From Charina bottae (Eukaryota > Chordata > Lepidosauria > Squamata > Charinaidae), in assembly GCA_023362775.1 (NCBI GenBank), contig JALMGJ010000004.1:36596929-36660928 (forward strand): 64,000 nucleotides of DNA, written 5' to 3'. Shown here piece by piece: positions 25,922-35,900 of the stretch. The position numbers and the translations under genes were made by a program. Below the pieces are notes generated by a model. The model did no database searches and was not told where the DNA came from. It worked only from the letters and a program-made list of their open reading frames with translations. The stretch's first letter is position 1. Each line of letters opens with the position of its first letter.

Positions 25922-28900
25922 CTTTAAAAAAGGGAAAAATCTAAAAGGAGGGGTAGAAGCATTAGATGGGTGTAGGGGAGCATAAAGGTTAGTATATCAT
26001 TACAGTACTCTAGTGTGATGAATTAGATGCTCATTAAAACTAGTTTATGGTACCGGTCATCATCTGACAAGTTTTAAGTGCTGCTGCGCAGAACCTGGCA
26101 ACATTGTATGTTGTAGCAGTTGGTATCTGACAAGAGCAGGGAGGTGCAAAATCGTCCTGAGTGCCCTGGGTATTTATACCATAATGGTAAGATGAGGCTA
26201 GTACGAATGTCTCTGTAATACAGGCACTGGAGAAGCACATGCTCTGTTGTTTCTCTGTGACCAGCGTCACAGGGGCATTGTCTCTCCAAGTAAGGAATCT
26301 TCCTTTATCAGCCTTTAAGGACAATTGAGGGGAGGGCATCACATGGTGCCAGAGTAAAGGCCCCTCCGATGATTAGGTACCTCAAGTTTAGTTCAGTATG
26401 TCATAGGGGAGGCAGAATACCTGCTGGATTCACTGGCAATATTGGGGACCTGGCTAAATCCAGTTGGCATTCTGTGTCTGCTACACGCTGTTTAATGAGT
26501 GCTTTGGCCTGATCTTATCCCATGCTGAGAGGGGAGGGGCCGGTGTACAGCCTTGTTAGACACCTTTCTCCGTTCCAATGGCCCTGGGGGTTACATCTTA
26601 CTTTGAGTGAGGTCCCTTCGTGAAGCATACATGTTAAGTAAAGTAATATCTTTATATATAAAGTAATAAAAGTAATATAAAGTAATGGTCTAGTGGTTAA
26701 GGTGCTGGGCTAGAAACCAGGAGACTGTGAGTTCTAGTCCCACCTTAGGCATGAAAGCCGGCTGGGTGGCCTTGGGCCAGTCACGCACTCTCAGCCCAAC
26801 TCACCTCACAGGGTTGCTGTTGTTGGGGAAAGTAGGAGGAGGAAGGAGTATTAGGTATGTTCGCCGCCTTGAGTTATTTATAAAAAAAAAATAAAGGCAG
26901 GATAAAAATAAAATTTTAAAAATGGTCAATTGAGGAGGCCTCCAGTTTTTCCCATAGTTTAGCTTGGGATGTGGAATCAAAAGCTGCTTTGAAGTCTATG
27001 AAGGCAGCATAAAGGGAGGATATGTTATGGGAGGAAATTTTGCTACTGAATTTCTATGGTGCTATTTGGAGGTTCCTCAGGGAACAAGGGGGCTGGGAAC
27101 CAGATGAAGGCCAGATTGCCTACTTCTGCCTTAGAGCTTCAAAACTGGAAAAAACATCGAAGAACTTCAAACACGTATGTAAAATGATGCAAAGAAAACA
27201 AACAAGTACCCAATTCCTAGGGCTGCCATATCTAGGTTGCAAAAATCTGGACCACCTTGAGATGGCAGCAAAGAGACATAAAATACTTTAACTCTTGCCT
27301 CTTTCTAGTTGTCATATGGATTTTGGCAGCCTTAATCTTACAGGAAGGCCTAATGATTATGAATCCCTTGCATGATTCTTTAGTGTTGTTACATGCTGTA
27401 CAATGTGGGGTGAGTATGATACAAGGGTGGGAAACCTTTGAATGATGGAAAGCCACACTTAGTTTTTTTGGTATCCAAGGATCATAGTGGGTGAAGTTAA
27501 GATGCAGGATGAGCGGGTTTTTTCCCCCTTTTCCCTTTTGTCTTGGCATTTTGGAATGAGTTAGAGATTTTCTTTGATTTTAAAAAGTTGTGACTATTTT
27601 AGGGCTTATGCTCCATTTTCTTAATTCACAGGAAGAAAGCATGCCACACCAGTGTTCATCAAAAATTGCCAGAATTGGTTCTGGAAGTCACAAAAAAGGG
27701 CTTGGGGGTTGTATTTGATAGGGGTTCGGAGTTTGATAGTTTATTGATTGATTAGTCTTATGACCATATTAAAAAAATAAAGGTAAAATACAAGGTCCAT
27801 TTCCAAGATAAAATAGGTAAAAGAAAATACAATAATAATAAAATACATATGTGCCAACTAAAAAGAATCAATGTTCAGATAAATACATTGCCTTTACACC
27901 CAATCTGTTCAGTATAATGGATTCTTAGCTGAACTGCCTTGTCTATAAACTGCTGTATGTTAGAGCTCAGGAGGAAATAGGACAATCTGTGATTCAGGTC
28001 CCAGTGGGCTGTTCTTTCAAGTAGGGATTTTATATATCTACAGTTGACAATCAAATAAAACATGAGCAATATCTTCAATGCAGAGCTTTCCAAACTGTGT
28101 GTCGGGACACGTTAGTGTGTCGGCTGCAGTGTCTGGGTATGTCGCGGCTGCTGCTGCCTCCAAACCTGCCCTGCCAGGATTCCGTGCAGGTCCTAGTGCC
28201 TGCCTTGTGCCCTGCTGTAAGAGCGTGTCGCAAAATGATGCATGTCTAAAAAGTGTGTCACCAACGTGAAACGTTTGGAAAGTTCTGCTTCAATGGCTGA
28301 GGCACCGCATATACACATCCTCTCATGATATGGCAAGTGATGGAAGTGCCCATGTTTGGCCATGGAATCCAACAACTCAAATCTTGCTCTAGAATAGGCC
28401 CTTCTTAGGAATTGCTCCAAACTCATTGACACATATTTTTCGGTTCGGAAAGTGGTTTTGTTCTTAGCCAACCAGTTTAAAGATTTATTTATTTTTGCCA
28501 ATAATCCATGTCTGTTTGGGCACTGATATCTAGGGCTCTTTGTTTTAAAATGTCCTTTGCCTGGGAGGCAGTTAAGAATAAATATTGTGTGGAAAACCCT
28601 TGCTGTAAAATAACTAGTAAGTTGACTTACCCAGGATATGGGCTGAGCCATACTTTTCTGTTCGGCTAAACATACTTTGGGTAGCCTATCTGGGTCCATT
28701 GAATGGATCCTCTGCCAATAGGTAAAAACTTTGTTGAGTAGATGCGTATGGAGTGAATACCAGTTTCTGCTCTGATCACGGGGGCTGACATGTTCTTGTC
28801 AGTTCCCAGTATACTTAAAAATGGGTCTGAACTTGTTCAAGTGAGGTAGCTTTAGTAAGGCCCCACAGTTCTCCGCCATAGGTCAGCATTGGGACTATTT

Positions 28901-29239
28901 TTCCCTAAATACTTTCAATATGGGTGTCCAGGTACCTGGGTAATTGTAATTAAATAATTTATATAAATTTTTGGTATTGCCTCAGCCAAGGGCTGTATTT
29001 GGCCTTAAGAATCTGCAGTTACCCCCTCCTGGCTTAACATGTTGATGGGGCGGAATTGAAAAATCGAGGCAATTTGCTCATTTTGCAGTGACTACTCAAA
29101 CGGAGGAGATGGAATGTTGGCTACAAGTTCCAATGGATCTCAGTACAGTGGCTCCAGAGTAGAGACGCCAGTGTCTTATGTTGGGGATGATGACGATGAT
29201 GACGACGATGACTTTAATGAAAATGATGATGATGACTGA
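6488..29239 (+). CDS. TFDP1: Transcription factor Dp-1 (E2F dimerisation partner 1), 11 coding exons
   Basis: DP-1 pairs with E2F proteins in the nucleus to bind and regulate cell-cycle promoters. Coding exons: 6488-6499, 15282-15348, 17672-17769, 19199-19320, 19911-20076, 20333-20476 (or from 20330), 22102-22170, 22725-22876, 24871-25037, 25535-25616, 29089-29239. All have AG acceptors and GT donors, and the phases join without a break to 409 residues; human DP-1 is about 410. The N-terminus [20 protein letters not shown] is DP-1-like, not DP-2. The winged-helix DNA-binding domain spans about residues 100-195 and carries the RRRVYD motif (163-168). A coiled-coil/dimerisation region ([20 protein letters not shown]) follows from residue 205, then the conserved DP C-terminal dimerisation domain to about 335. 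The tail is acidic, with nine consecutive Asp. The start is the first ATG in the exon opening at 6417. Introns hold many repeats; none touches coding sequence. Confidence 0.97.
10376..10602 (-). repeat. Sauria-type SINE
   Basis: On the - strand: AGCCAGTTTGGTCTAGTGG head, GTTCTAGTCCCGCC B box, GCCGGCTGGGTGACC core, and a tail ACCTTGAGTTATTTATAAAA then AATAAAGGCGGGAT. Sauria SINEs share this 3' end with BovB LINEs. Confidence 0.85.
12482..12754 (-). repeat. Sauria-type SINE with (TTTA)n end
   Basis: Full tRNA-like head at the right (AACCACTAGACCAAACTGGCT), the same core as the copy at 10376, and a (TTTA)n tract at the left, which is the poly(TAAA) tail in the element's own orientation. Confidence 0.88.
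12785..13200 (+). pseudogene. L1-type LINE ORF2 C-terminal fragment
   Basis: The frame from about 12815 encodes [20 protein letters not shown] followed by a [14 protein letters not shown] segment. This is the Cys-rich C-terminal signature of L1 ORF2 (CWRC..KGTFxHMWWxC). Stops after 13094 show it is dead. It lies in a TFDP1 intron and is followed by a hAT-like insertion at 13240. Confidence 0.75.
13240..13462. mobile_element. GC-rich hAT-like miniature element, copy 2
   Basis: Left end CAGTGCTTTCCAAAGTGCCGCC. The right end TTTGGAAAACTATA is mutated from TTTGGAAAGCTCTG. Perfect 8-bp duplication CATTAGAG at 13232-13239 and 13463-13470. It lies at or just past the end of the L1 fragment. Confidence 0.88.
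14090..14945 (-). pseudogene. CR1-type LINE reverse-transcriptase fragment
   Basis: The - strand shows decayed CR1 RT motifs in order. PDGI..-region peptides resembling ELxEVISEPLAIIFEK and IPIFKKGK lie near 14760-14940. AVCIVYLDLSK lies near 14560-14600. [20 protein letters not shown], matching the CR1 INDLDEG...FADDTK region, lies near 14110-14190. Stops and frameshifts are present. A small hAT-like element interrupts it at about 14321-14506. Confidence 0.7.
14321..14506. mobile_element. Short hAT-like element nested in the CR1 fragment
   Basis: Ends CAGAATTTTTCAAGCTG and CTTTTTCAAACC-type (right end GTTTGAGAACCATTG), resembling the CAGTGGTTCTCAAACTTT termini of hAT MITEs. The flanking octamers AGCTAGCC and ATCTGCCC match at only about 5 of 8 positions, so the exact boundaries are uncertain. 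Confidence 0.5.
16856..17089. mobile_element. GC-rich hAT-like miniature element, copy 3
   Basis: Starts CAGAGCTTTCCAAACTGTGT and ends CTTTGGAAAGCCCTG. The flanks CTCTGGAT and CTCTGGTG match at 6 of 8 positions. Orientation is opposite to copy 1. It lies in the TFDP1 intron between coding exons 2 and 3. Confidence 0.85.
17266..17522 (+). repeat. Sauria-type SINE
   Basis: AGCCAGTTTGGTCCAGTGG head, GTTCTAGTCCCGCC B box, GCCTTGAGTTATTTATAAAA BovB-like tail, and a terminal (AAAT)n. Complete copy in TFDP1 intron sequence. Confidence 0.88.
18400..18785 (+). repeat. L2-type LINE 3' end
   Basis: Contains the decayed coding end (GACGGGGTCCAGGAGGCGG, then GGAATATTCTGCCCCTGGAG) that aligns by eye with the C-terminus of the L2 frame at 49,270-49,460. 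The 3' UTR AAACCGCCCAGAGTCCC ... GAGATGGGCGG follows and ends in a (GGTA)n run. Confidence 0.8.
19459..19650 (+). repeat. CAGGTAGT-family (TA-flanked) element, left part
   Basis: Begins TA/CAGGTAGTTCTTGACTT and has the family landmarks CGACCACAATTGGGACTGG, CATTAAGGGAGTTGCGCC and CAGCTTCCCCCATTGACTT. The right end is absent. Confidence 0.7.
20328..20332 (+). other. TFDP1: Tandem NAGNAG splice acceptor, TFDP1 coding exon 6
   Basis: The intron ends CTACAGCAG before GCTTATGATCAG. Using the AG at 20328-20329 adds one CAG codon (Gln); using the AG at 20331-20332 starts directly with Ala-Tyr-Asp. Both keep the frame. The optional residue falls just before the [13 protein letters not shown]-contact segment. 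Confidence 0.75.
21030..21741. mobile_element. CAGGTAGT-family element with internal 58-bp hairpin
   Basis: Inverted ends CAGGTAGTTCTCG(C/T)TTAA are flanked by TA on both sides (21028-21029 and 21742-21743). The interior carries a long inverted repeat: arms 21308-21365 and 21388-21445 are near-perfect complements around a 22-bp loop. It is non-coding and sits in the intron between TFDP1 coding exons 6 and 7. Confidence 0.78.
22415..22640 (-). repeat. 5S-rRNA-derived SINE (SINE3-like)
   Basis: On the - strand the block at about 22555-22620 reads GATCTCAGATTTTAAGGAGG then ACTGGTCCTGGACAGTATGT and GATGGATGGGGGACCACC. This follows the 3' half of 5S rRNA (GATCTCGGAAGCTAAGCAGG, GTCGGGCCTGGTTAGTACTT, GGATGGGAGACC). 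The tail contains GGCAAGCCACTTCTG and TGCCAAGAAAATTGC. Confidence 0.65.
23169..23477. mobile_element. hAT-like MITE with CAGCCTTTCTCAACC end
   Basis: Left end CAGCCTTTCTCAACCTTTTG and right end CTGGTTGAGAAACCATG are inverted repeats. The flanking octamers GTTTACAT and GTATACAT match at 7 of 8. The interior has GGAACCCTGGAA-type sequence and no coding frame. It lies in a TFDP1 intron. Confidence 0.8.
23670..24098. mobile_element. CAGGTAGT-family element, near full length
   Basis: Starts TA/CAGGTAGTCCTTGCTTAGCG and ends GTTAAGCAAAGTCTACCTG/TA. The TA dinucleotide flanks both sides. The interior repeats GATCACGTGACC and TGATCATGTGATCAC palindromes. 429 bp, non-coding. Confidence 0.78.
24163..24177 (+). 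repeat. Short interstitial telomere-like repeat
   Basis: GGGTTAGGGTTAGGG, about 2.5 TTAGGG units. Too short to be more than a curiosity. Confidence 0.5.
24773..24835. repeat. (TACA)n(TA)n microsatellite just before TFDP1 coding exon 9
   Basis: About nine TACA/CATA units run into about fourteen TA units. The tract ends only 35 bp before the exon starting at 24871, leaving a short branch-point and pyrimidine region. Confidence 0.9.
25868..25918. repeat. (TA)n microsatellite
   Basis: About 25 uninterrupted TA units near the 3' end of the antisense LINE fragment, in the TFDP1 intron between coding exons 10 and 11. Confidence 0.95.
26686..26926 (+). repeat. Sauria-type SINE nested in a LINE
   Basis: TGGTCTAGTGGTTAAGGTGC head, GTTCTAGTCCCACC B box, GCCGCCTTGAGTTATTTATA tail with A-rich end. 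Antisense LINE sequence lies on both sides. Confidence 0.87.
27740..29060 (-). pseudogene. Second non-LTR fragment of the Cys/His-motif family, split by a hAT-like MITE
   Basis: The - strand frame 28699-28296 encodes a decayed LINE C-terminus ending [14 protein letters not shown]. After the inserted element at 28081-28287 the next bases continue with D-IAHVLFDC and [19 protein letters not shown]. The C-x-C and H-x4-C halves of one motif are thus separated by the insertion. Stops and a frameshift show decay. The fragment occupies most of the last TFDP1 intron. Confidence 0.65.
28081..28287. mobile_element. GC-rich hAT-like miniature element, copy 4
   Basis: Starts CAGAGCTTTCCAAACTGTGT and ends GTTTGGAAAGTTCTG, with perfect 8-bp duplication CTTCAATG at 28073-28080 and 28288-28295. 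The smallest copy, with a less CpG-rich interior. Confidence 0.9.
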
Positions 29240-30340
29240 TACTTTTTGCCTGTAGACTTTTTTATTGTTAAAATTCAGCAAGCGTCAGGAATAAATTCTA
29301 GGAAGAGATTGTCAAAACTTGTCCCATCAAGGAGATACTGGTAAGAGTCTGAATTTAGAAAATTGCACCTCCAATAAAGTAAAAATTGTTTGTTTTTTAT
29401 GTAGATTTTTTTACATGTGATGAGGATGTGTGTGTTGATACCAGTGTGTTAATGCAGAACTTTTATTTACTTTTGCTTAGGATTTTTAACTTGAAGGAAA
29501 ATGCATTTTGCCCCTAAATGTTGTCACAAAGTTTGAAATGTAGCCACATTTAATGGAAAATAAAATCTGTCCACCTGTCAAAATGCATACATGAATGGCA
29601 TTTTATTTAGAGTGCATTTAGGTGACATCGTACTGAAGCATAGTAATCGAATGTTAAATTTTGCTGATCATGCCATGTCCAAAGAATCAAACAGAAAAGC
29701 ATCTTTTTAAATATTAGTTTGCAGAAATTGTATGAATTTATTTCCCTTTTTAAAATTATACTGATCATTGTAATCCCATCAAATTCTATATATTATGTTT
29801 GCTGAAGTTAGAACATATGAGTTATAATTTTGGGGCAAATGTTTACTGCCAGGCTGGTATAGCTGTGTAAATGTCTTGAAAGTTTAGAATGAGTTTTGCT
29901 TATGATAAAAATTTGCCTGATTTCTTACAGGCAGATTTTGAAAACAATTTGTTACATAGTTGTTTACATACTTAGAAGTCTATCATATAAAAGACATGTA
30001 CTGAAACAAATGGTTTATATTTGTTTCATAAACATCTTCCAGTAATCTATTATAAAGTTGAAATTAAATATAGAGATTGTTTTATGTTTAACTCAAAACT
30101 TGTCAATCACTTTTAATACTTCATTTTTTATAAAAAAAAAAATCAGGACAGGTGGTAGTCTTTTTAAATTTATTCACACAGAATTAACTGCACAAATACT
30201 GTCAGATGCCTGTTCTAAGACAATAGTCTTTTTATTGAAACACAAATAAACTTTCTGTAATATTTTATGGTATATAAGCAGTTTGTTTTACTTGTTTAAT
30301 TGTGGCACTATTAGTTTTTATTAATAAAACACGCGTGGGC
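29240..30340 (+). other. TFDP1: TFDP1 3' UTR with several polyadenylation signals
   Basis: AATAAA hexamers occur at 29373, 29559, 30245 and 30323. The first is followed by a T/G-rich run (TTGTTTGTTTTTT) typical of a downstream element, so a short UTR of about 150 bases is likely. The later signals would give UTRs up to about 1.1 kb. The region is AT-rich and shows no recognisable mobile element. Confidence 0.55.
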
Positions 30341-32907
30341 ATTTTTAACAAGTATTTTGTTTCTCTAATCAAGATTATTTTCACCTTCTGCTTTGTTGTG
30401 TTTGACTTATCATCTGGTTCTTCAGTATGGAAGAGTCTCAGAGCTCTTTTAATGGGTAAGTAGGGAGATATTTATACCTATATCTAGATGGTGAGAGGCA
30501 ACAGCATGCACCAATGACTTCTAGATTCTTGGGAGACTGCATCCAACCATACCAATATGTAAGTGATTAAATCAGGATTCTCCCAGAAGTATCTATCATT
30601 GGGTGACCAGTCATAAAATACTTTTACCAGAAACAAAACTGGTAAGGTTGCTCCAAAATACCTCTTCCAGTTTCCCAGAATGTTCCCCATCTCAGCTTAT
30701 CTCTTGTCTTTTTTTTTTCTCTTATCACCTGGGCACAGTTCTAAAGAAACACTGGCCTACAGCTCTTGGATTTTGTTTTTTTAAGAATGCCTCTTCGTAT
30801 ATATTTTATTTCTTGAGAATAAATACTCAGCTTGAGGCTGGCACTTTGCAGCTTGCTAGTTTGCCATTACATTTTTAAATTAAAAGAATTTTATTTATTT
30901 GTTAAATTTTAAACTAAAAAAATAAAGTTGGGTACTACATGGAGCCTGCTAGCTACCAAGGAAGGTGTCTATGGGCACATTGGCACCCACAGTCACAATG
31001 TTGGGGGTTCAGAATTGAATAAGCCTAAAATAATTTTTATAGGCTAAAAAAGATTTATTTTATCAGTATAAAATGCTTCATTCTATGTATGAAATGTTAG
31101 ACGGTTATTCTAAGTACTGTATGTCACATCAGATGAGCCTTCACTTCCTTATTTTTGGGTTTGTTCAAGCAGCAGATATGTACCCATTACAGCAGGAATT
31201 GAGGCACTTTAGTGATACGTAGGACGGCATCACAGATTTTTCTCCCCATTCTACCATTTTCAGTCATTCTTACCACTATGAGTCCTAGAAGATACTCAAG
31301 TTCGTTGTTAAGGTATGCAAAGAACTGGTTCCCCTGCATGCCTGAACATGCTTTCCATTTGCATGTGGAATTTTACTGATGCTTTAATGTCTCTCCAGAG
31401 CAGGAAACATTTTACCAAACTCATAATTTAAAAGCATGTTAAATGCAAATATCAATAACTCTAAATGCCTTTTTACATTTTACTGTTATATACTGATATA
31501 GTAGATTGGTATTATCCCCATAGTGTAAAAGCAAGAGGCAGATGCAGCAACAGACTTCTGATGGGCATCTTCATTACAGATGGCTTTATTACTGATGGAG
31601 CAGTAATTGTAGGAATGTCAGAGGTGCCTGCATCGTCCTGGACTTTGCCATCATGGCACCAATTCTGTATTACCCCATTCCCTCTCTTTCTCATCTTTAC
31701 CTGGTTTCAATAACTTCTTTTTAATTCCCCATACACACTGCCTCCACTTTACCTACCCATTTTTTGGTCATTTTTTTCCAATTATAAATTATTGCTGGCT
31801 GCTATAGCATGTATGATATCAATAAAATTATTGGAACAAAAAAAAAGGCCTACAAATTCATGCAGGTGGTGAATTTGCTGAAGATTCATTATGAAGATGA
31901 TCTGGCTCAATATATGTACTTGATATATATATACAGTATACAGCTAAGTGTGTGTGTGTAAGGTAGGTTTCAGATAGTAAAATATCTTCTCATTAAGATA
32001 ATCTAGATACTTTTAAGTAACTTGTCCAACACCATTGCATCAAGCCCACTTTAAAACATGCTAAGTCATGAAATTCAAAATAAGTTTCCACTGAGGCCTC
32101 TGTAAAGGAAATCGACAATTTCTAAAGTAACCCTAATAATACAAATTAGACAATAGTCAAAAAGCAGTACATAATATAGCTTTAGATCAGGGGTATGTAA
32201 CCTTTTCGCATCTAGGGTCTGTTTTTGTTCATTATTTTTGGGTTACCAAGTTGTTAAAGTTGCTGGCTCTATGACATTAGTTTTCTTACTTTCCTAGGTG
32301 TGCTAACCCTAGCCAGTGAATTAGTTAGCTTTCTTTTCCATCAATATTGGTGGAAGATCATCCTTCCAAGGTTCAGTTTATTGCCCAAATTTACCAACAC
32401 TGTTTTGGGGATTTTAGGGTCACAAAGAAAGAAAGCTAGAGGCTCAGGAACTCTATTTGATTTACCAGCTTTTGCCTTATATGTTTCTTTCATACAATAG
32501 TTCTTATTTTCCTCTTGAAATATGTTGAGATGCAAAGCAGTGTTTTTCTTCCTGCCCAATTCATTGTATGGATTATTCCACAAGTAATTTACTATGTTTA
32601 ATATTTTTTCAATATATAAATAGTTTTGTATTGCATAGCTTTAAATATCTCCAGTGGAGTCATATCCCATTGCCAAATGTGTAGTAAACCAGGTACATGT
32701 TTGGAATTCTCAGGGTATGGAAAAATCACATCAGCATTTCTAATAAAGTATACTAGATACTGAAAAGGACACTTTATACAGTTGATTGTTAAAGTTGTGA
32801 CTAATCTTGCTCTAAACTATACACTTACTCAAATTGAAATCATACAAATAACCAATGCAAAATTACATGACGCATAAATAACTACGCAAAGTTTTTATGA
32901 ACCCTGC
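30341..32907. other. Intergenic gap between the convergent TFDP1 and ATP4B 3' ends
   Basis: AT-rich, with no exon recognised. A hAT-like terminus CAGGGGTATGTAACCTTTT begins at 32188 but no partner end was found. A - strand AATAAA (TTTATT at 32377-32382) is a possible distal ATP4B polyadenylation signal. Confidence 0.5.
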
Positions 32908-35900
32908 TTAATTTTGTATCCGAATTTTGAATTCTACTTTTCCTTCATATGGATCATGTGGGTTATCTGAAGTAATTCCAGTGCCGATAACTCTGCATAC
33001 TATGTGTACTTCTTTGTTTAAAGAAACGTTGAGAAGTTTCACTGCTACCAGTGGATTAGTGTAGTTAGGCTGAGAGGGAAATAAATACAATAAATGTTAA
33101 TAAAATTAAAATATATGCAATAAACCTATTATAACACAGAACAAGTTGAAGGGAAAAAAACATACCTGTGCCTTAAGTCCATAATAAGGGAAGTAGTGAA
33201 GGCTGAAAGTTCCATTTGGAGGATAATATGCTACCTCAAGTGGGCTGGCATCCTTTTGATCCTAAATAAGGTACGTGTTAGCAGTAGTATGAGTTAACAC
33301 CTAGACTCAATAGACGCTATCACACTATGTAAATGGACCATATAGGAATATAGTCATATTTTCCCTTACATATGTGAGCTCAATTGGTCTTATTTGTAAG
33401 TAAAGTTTTCATTATTTAAAACTGAACTGAACATGTCTAATAGTGTATCAGTAAAATGGCGTATGCATAATATGTGCCATCACGCATCATACAATTTCTG
33501 CAAACCTCAGGAGGCAAGATTTGTTTCACTTGCCAATTTAGATACGTGATTAACAATCAAGATTGCATTATTTGAATAATTTTACTGAGGCACATGATAG
33601 GTTTCAAAACAACTGTTGAAACTTCCCTGAGGGAGAAGCAGCTTGGGTGATAACACGAGCATGGGGACAGAAGAAGAAAAACTCTTGCTGGGATTTGCAA
33701 AATGCAGTTAGGCTCTATGTGGGCTGGCTAAGATCTGAAGAACATTGCAATACATACTTACCAGAGTTGTGCAGTTCACTCTTGGTGCAGTGCCATTGCC
33801 AGGGAGAAAATTGATAATCTGTAATATAATTTCCTTATTAAGATTTTTGGAATTTAGCACTAATAAACCAAAGTGTAAGCATTAGGCAACTGTAGAGATT
33901 AAATGATTATATCCACCAAACATGGGATTTCTGTAAGCCATCCTTTTGTGACTGCCACAACTGATCTCAGTACTTCGCTTTTTCTATGTATTTTACTCCA
34001 AAACTTGTTTTTCTCTCTTGGGTGTCATGAGAATTTATTATTTAAATAAAGCCTACTCAAGCTTCCTTCATCTGTAGGCTCATGTTCTAACAATGTTTTT
34101 GTATCCTTTTCAGAACACAGTGCAGAAATAATAAAGTGTCTGTCAGCAAAGTTTCCTTTCCTAGTAGTTGCTGTTTAACTATGCTTTTAACATCTGTTAT
34201 GGTACTTACTCTGTTCATCTTTATTATTAGGCATGGGCTTCCTTCAGGAAAACCAAAAGTGGGATCCGTCAGGCCAGAGCAGTTTTCAAGTATATCTTTT
34301 GTAAATTTGCAGGCATATTTTTCCTTATTTGGAGCATCAAATGTCTTTTGGAAGTAGTAACTTTCCTGAGTACAGTTGATGTTGCCTTGTTGCATGGTTT
34401 CATTGTATGCTAGAGAGAGAAAGTAGAAGAAAAATAAACATTTTCCAGCAGCAGGTAGAAATAAATAACTGGATGGGGTTTTTATTTCTAGATTTTGATT
34501 TATGTAATACATTCAAAAAGTGCTTATTCTTGCCTTTTAATGCTTTCTAAGCTTCTGTAACTTGGTCACTTCAGCTATTATATGCAACAGCAGCCTAATT
34601 ACTTCTTGCCAGAACAGAAAGATAAGTCAGATTGGAAACAGCTGCCCAGTATTTCTTGGGTCCCAACTAAATCGGGGAGTGGCCAGGCTCATGTATATTG
34701 CTGAGCAAGCCATAATGGCCTGGTTTGCATGATGCTAAGCCATAGTCACTTTTCACATCACTCTTAGCCAAAATGAAATGTCTCCTAAACAAGTTCAAAG
34801 CCACTGCACATATGAGAGGTGGACTCTGCCTTATGATGTGAGTCCTCCTAGCAGCAGATTTGATATGGTAGGCCACTTTTATGAAGGGAAACTTTGAAAA
34901 TGCTGGTTAAAGATACTGCCTAAAGGCCATTATATTCCACTACAGCTTTCCAAACTGGGTGCTCTCCAGTTGTCTGGGACTTCAACTCAGTATTCCTAGC
35001 CCAGCATAGTAATCAATCATAATCCCAACTTCTCTAGATTGTAGAATGTTATGCTAATATACTGCTTTTTGTTTGTTTCTTGGTTGTTGAATTAATTGTA
35101 CATTTTATTTACTGGTAGCTTTGCATTTTGTGAATTACTGTGGAACTTTCAGAATATATATGAGTCCAAAATGAATACAAAACTTCAGAATAATCAGTCT
35201 GTTTAGGACAAATAAAGGGAAGAGGAGCGGGAATTTTTCAATGGTACTCAGAACCAACTGAGTGTTGGTTTAGTGTTTTTCCGCCACTATGCCTTCCAAT
35301 CTATTACAGTGTCCCCCTCAATTCTTCAGAATAGATTTTGAGGTTCAGGGAACTATCATCTCTTTCTTTTGCTAACAACTGTTTCAATTGGCCAAAAAAA
35401 CCCTCACTGCATATCACCCTCAGTTTCTAACCTGCTTTTGATGGAATTTCAAGACAAAAGGCTTTAGTGCTATCAAAAGTATCTTTAAATGCACCAAATC
35501 CAACAAAACTTGTTTCGATGCAGTATCTCTTTATTTCCCTGGGATATATTCCCTTCAGGGTGTTTTGTCTGAAATGTTGCTAATATTAGTAGATTAGTTG
35601 TACTTTGATAAAGAAATCTGCATTGGCAAAAGAAATCAGTATCTTAATTTAAAGTTGTATGAGCGCTTATGCTCATATGATGCTTGTTTTCCCACTGCAA
35701 TGACCCAACGTGCATAAAATTTTTGCTGATGTTACAACACAGTTGATATTGACATTTCATTTACAGATAATATACCATCATATAGTAAAATGCAAGTTGA
35801 AATTTGATTTTCTAGTATATGAAAAATTACACTTTTATCTTCAGTGGTGCTTTCAATCAAAGTTGATTGCCCTTTTTTTGTTTTCTCAGAGGGCTTGCTA

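Larger units (their letters stand above)
25785..27120 (-). pseudogene. Non-LTR retrotransposon fragment with C-terminal Cys/His motif, split by a SINE
   Basis: On the - strand, 27110-26930 encodes an RT motif-A segment ([20 protein letters not shown]). Further downstream (26289-26074) a frame encodes [18 protein letters not shown], a C-x-C...H-x4-C knuckle found at the C-terminus of several LINE clades. A Sauria SINE lies between them (26686-26926) and a long (TA)n tract at 25868-25918. The clade was not determined (Vingi-, I- or L1-related). Confidence 0.6.

Noticed and set aside
6488..29239. Assignment as TFDP2, since TFDP2 neighbours ATP1B3 in mammals.
   Set aside because: The N-terminus [15 protein letters not shown], the [11 protein letters not shown] and GTPQRP segments and the FNEND acidic tail are DP-1 features, and the neighbour is ATP4B.
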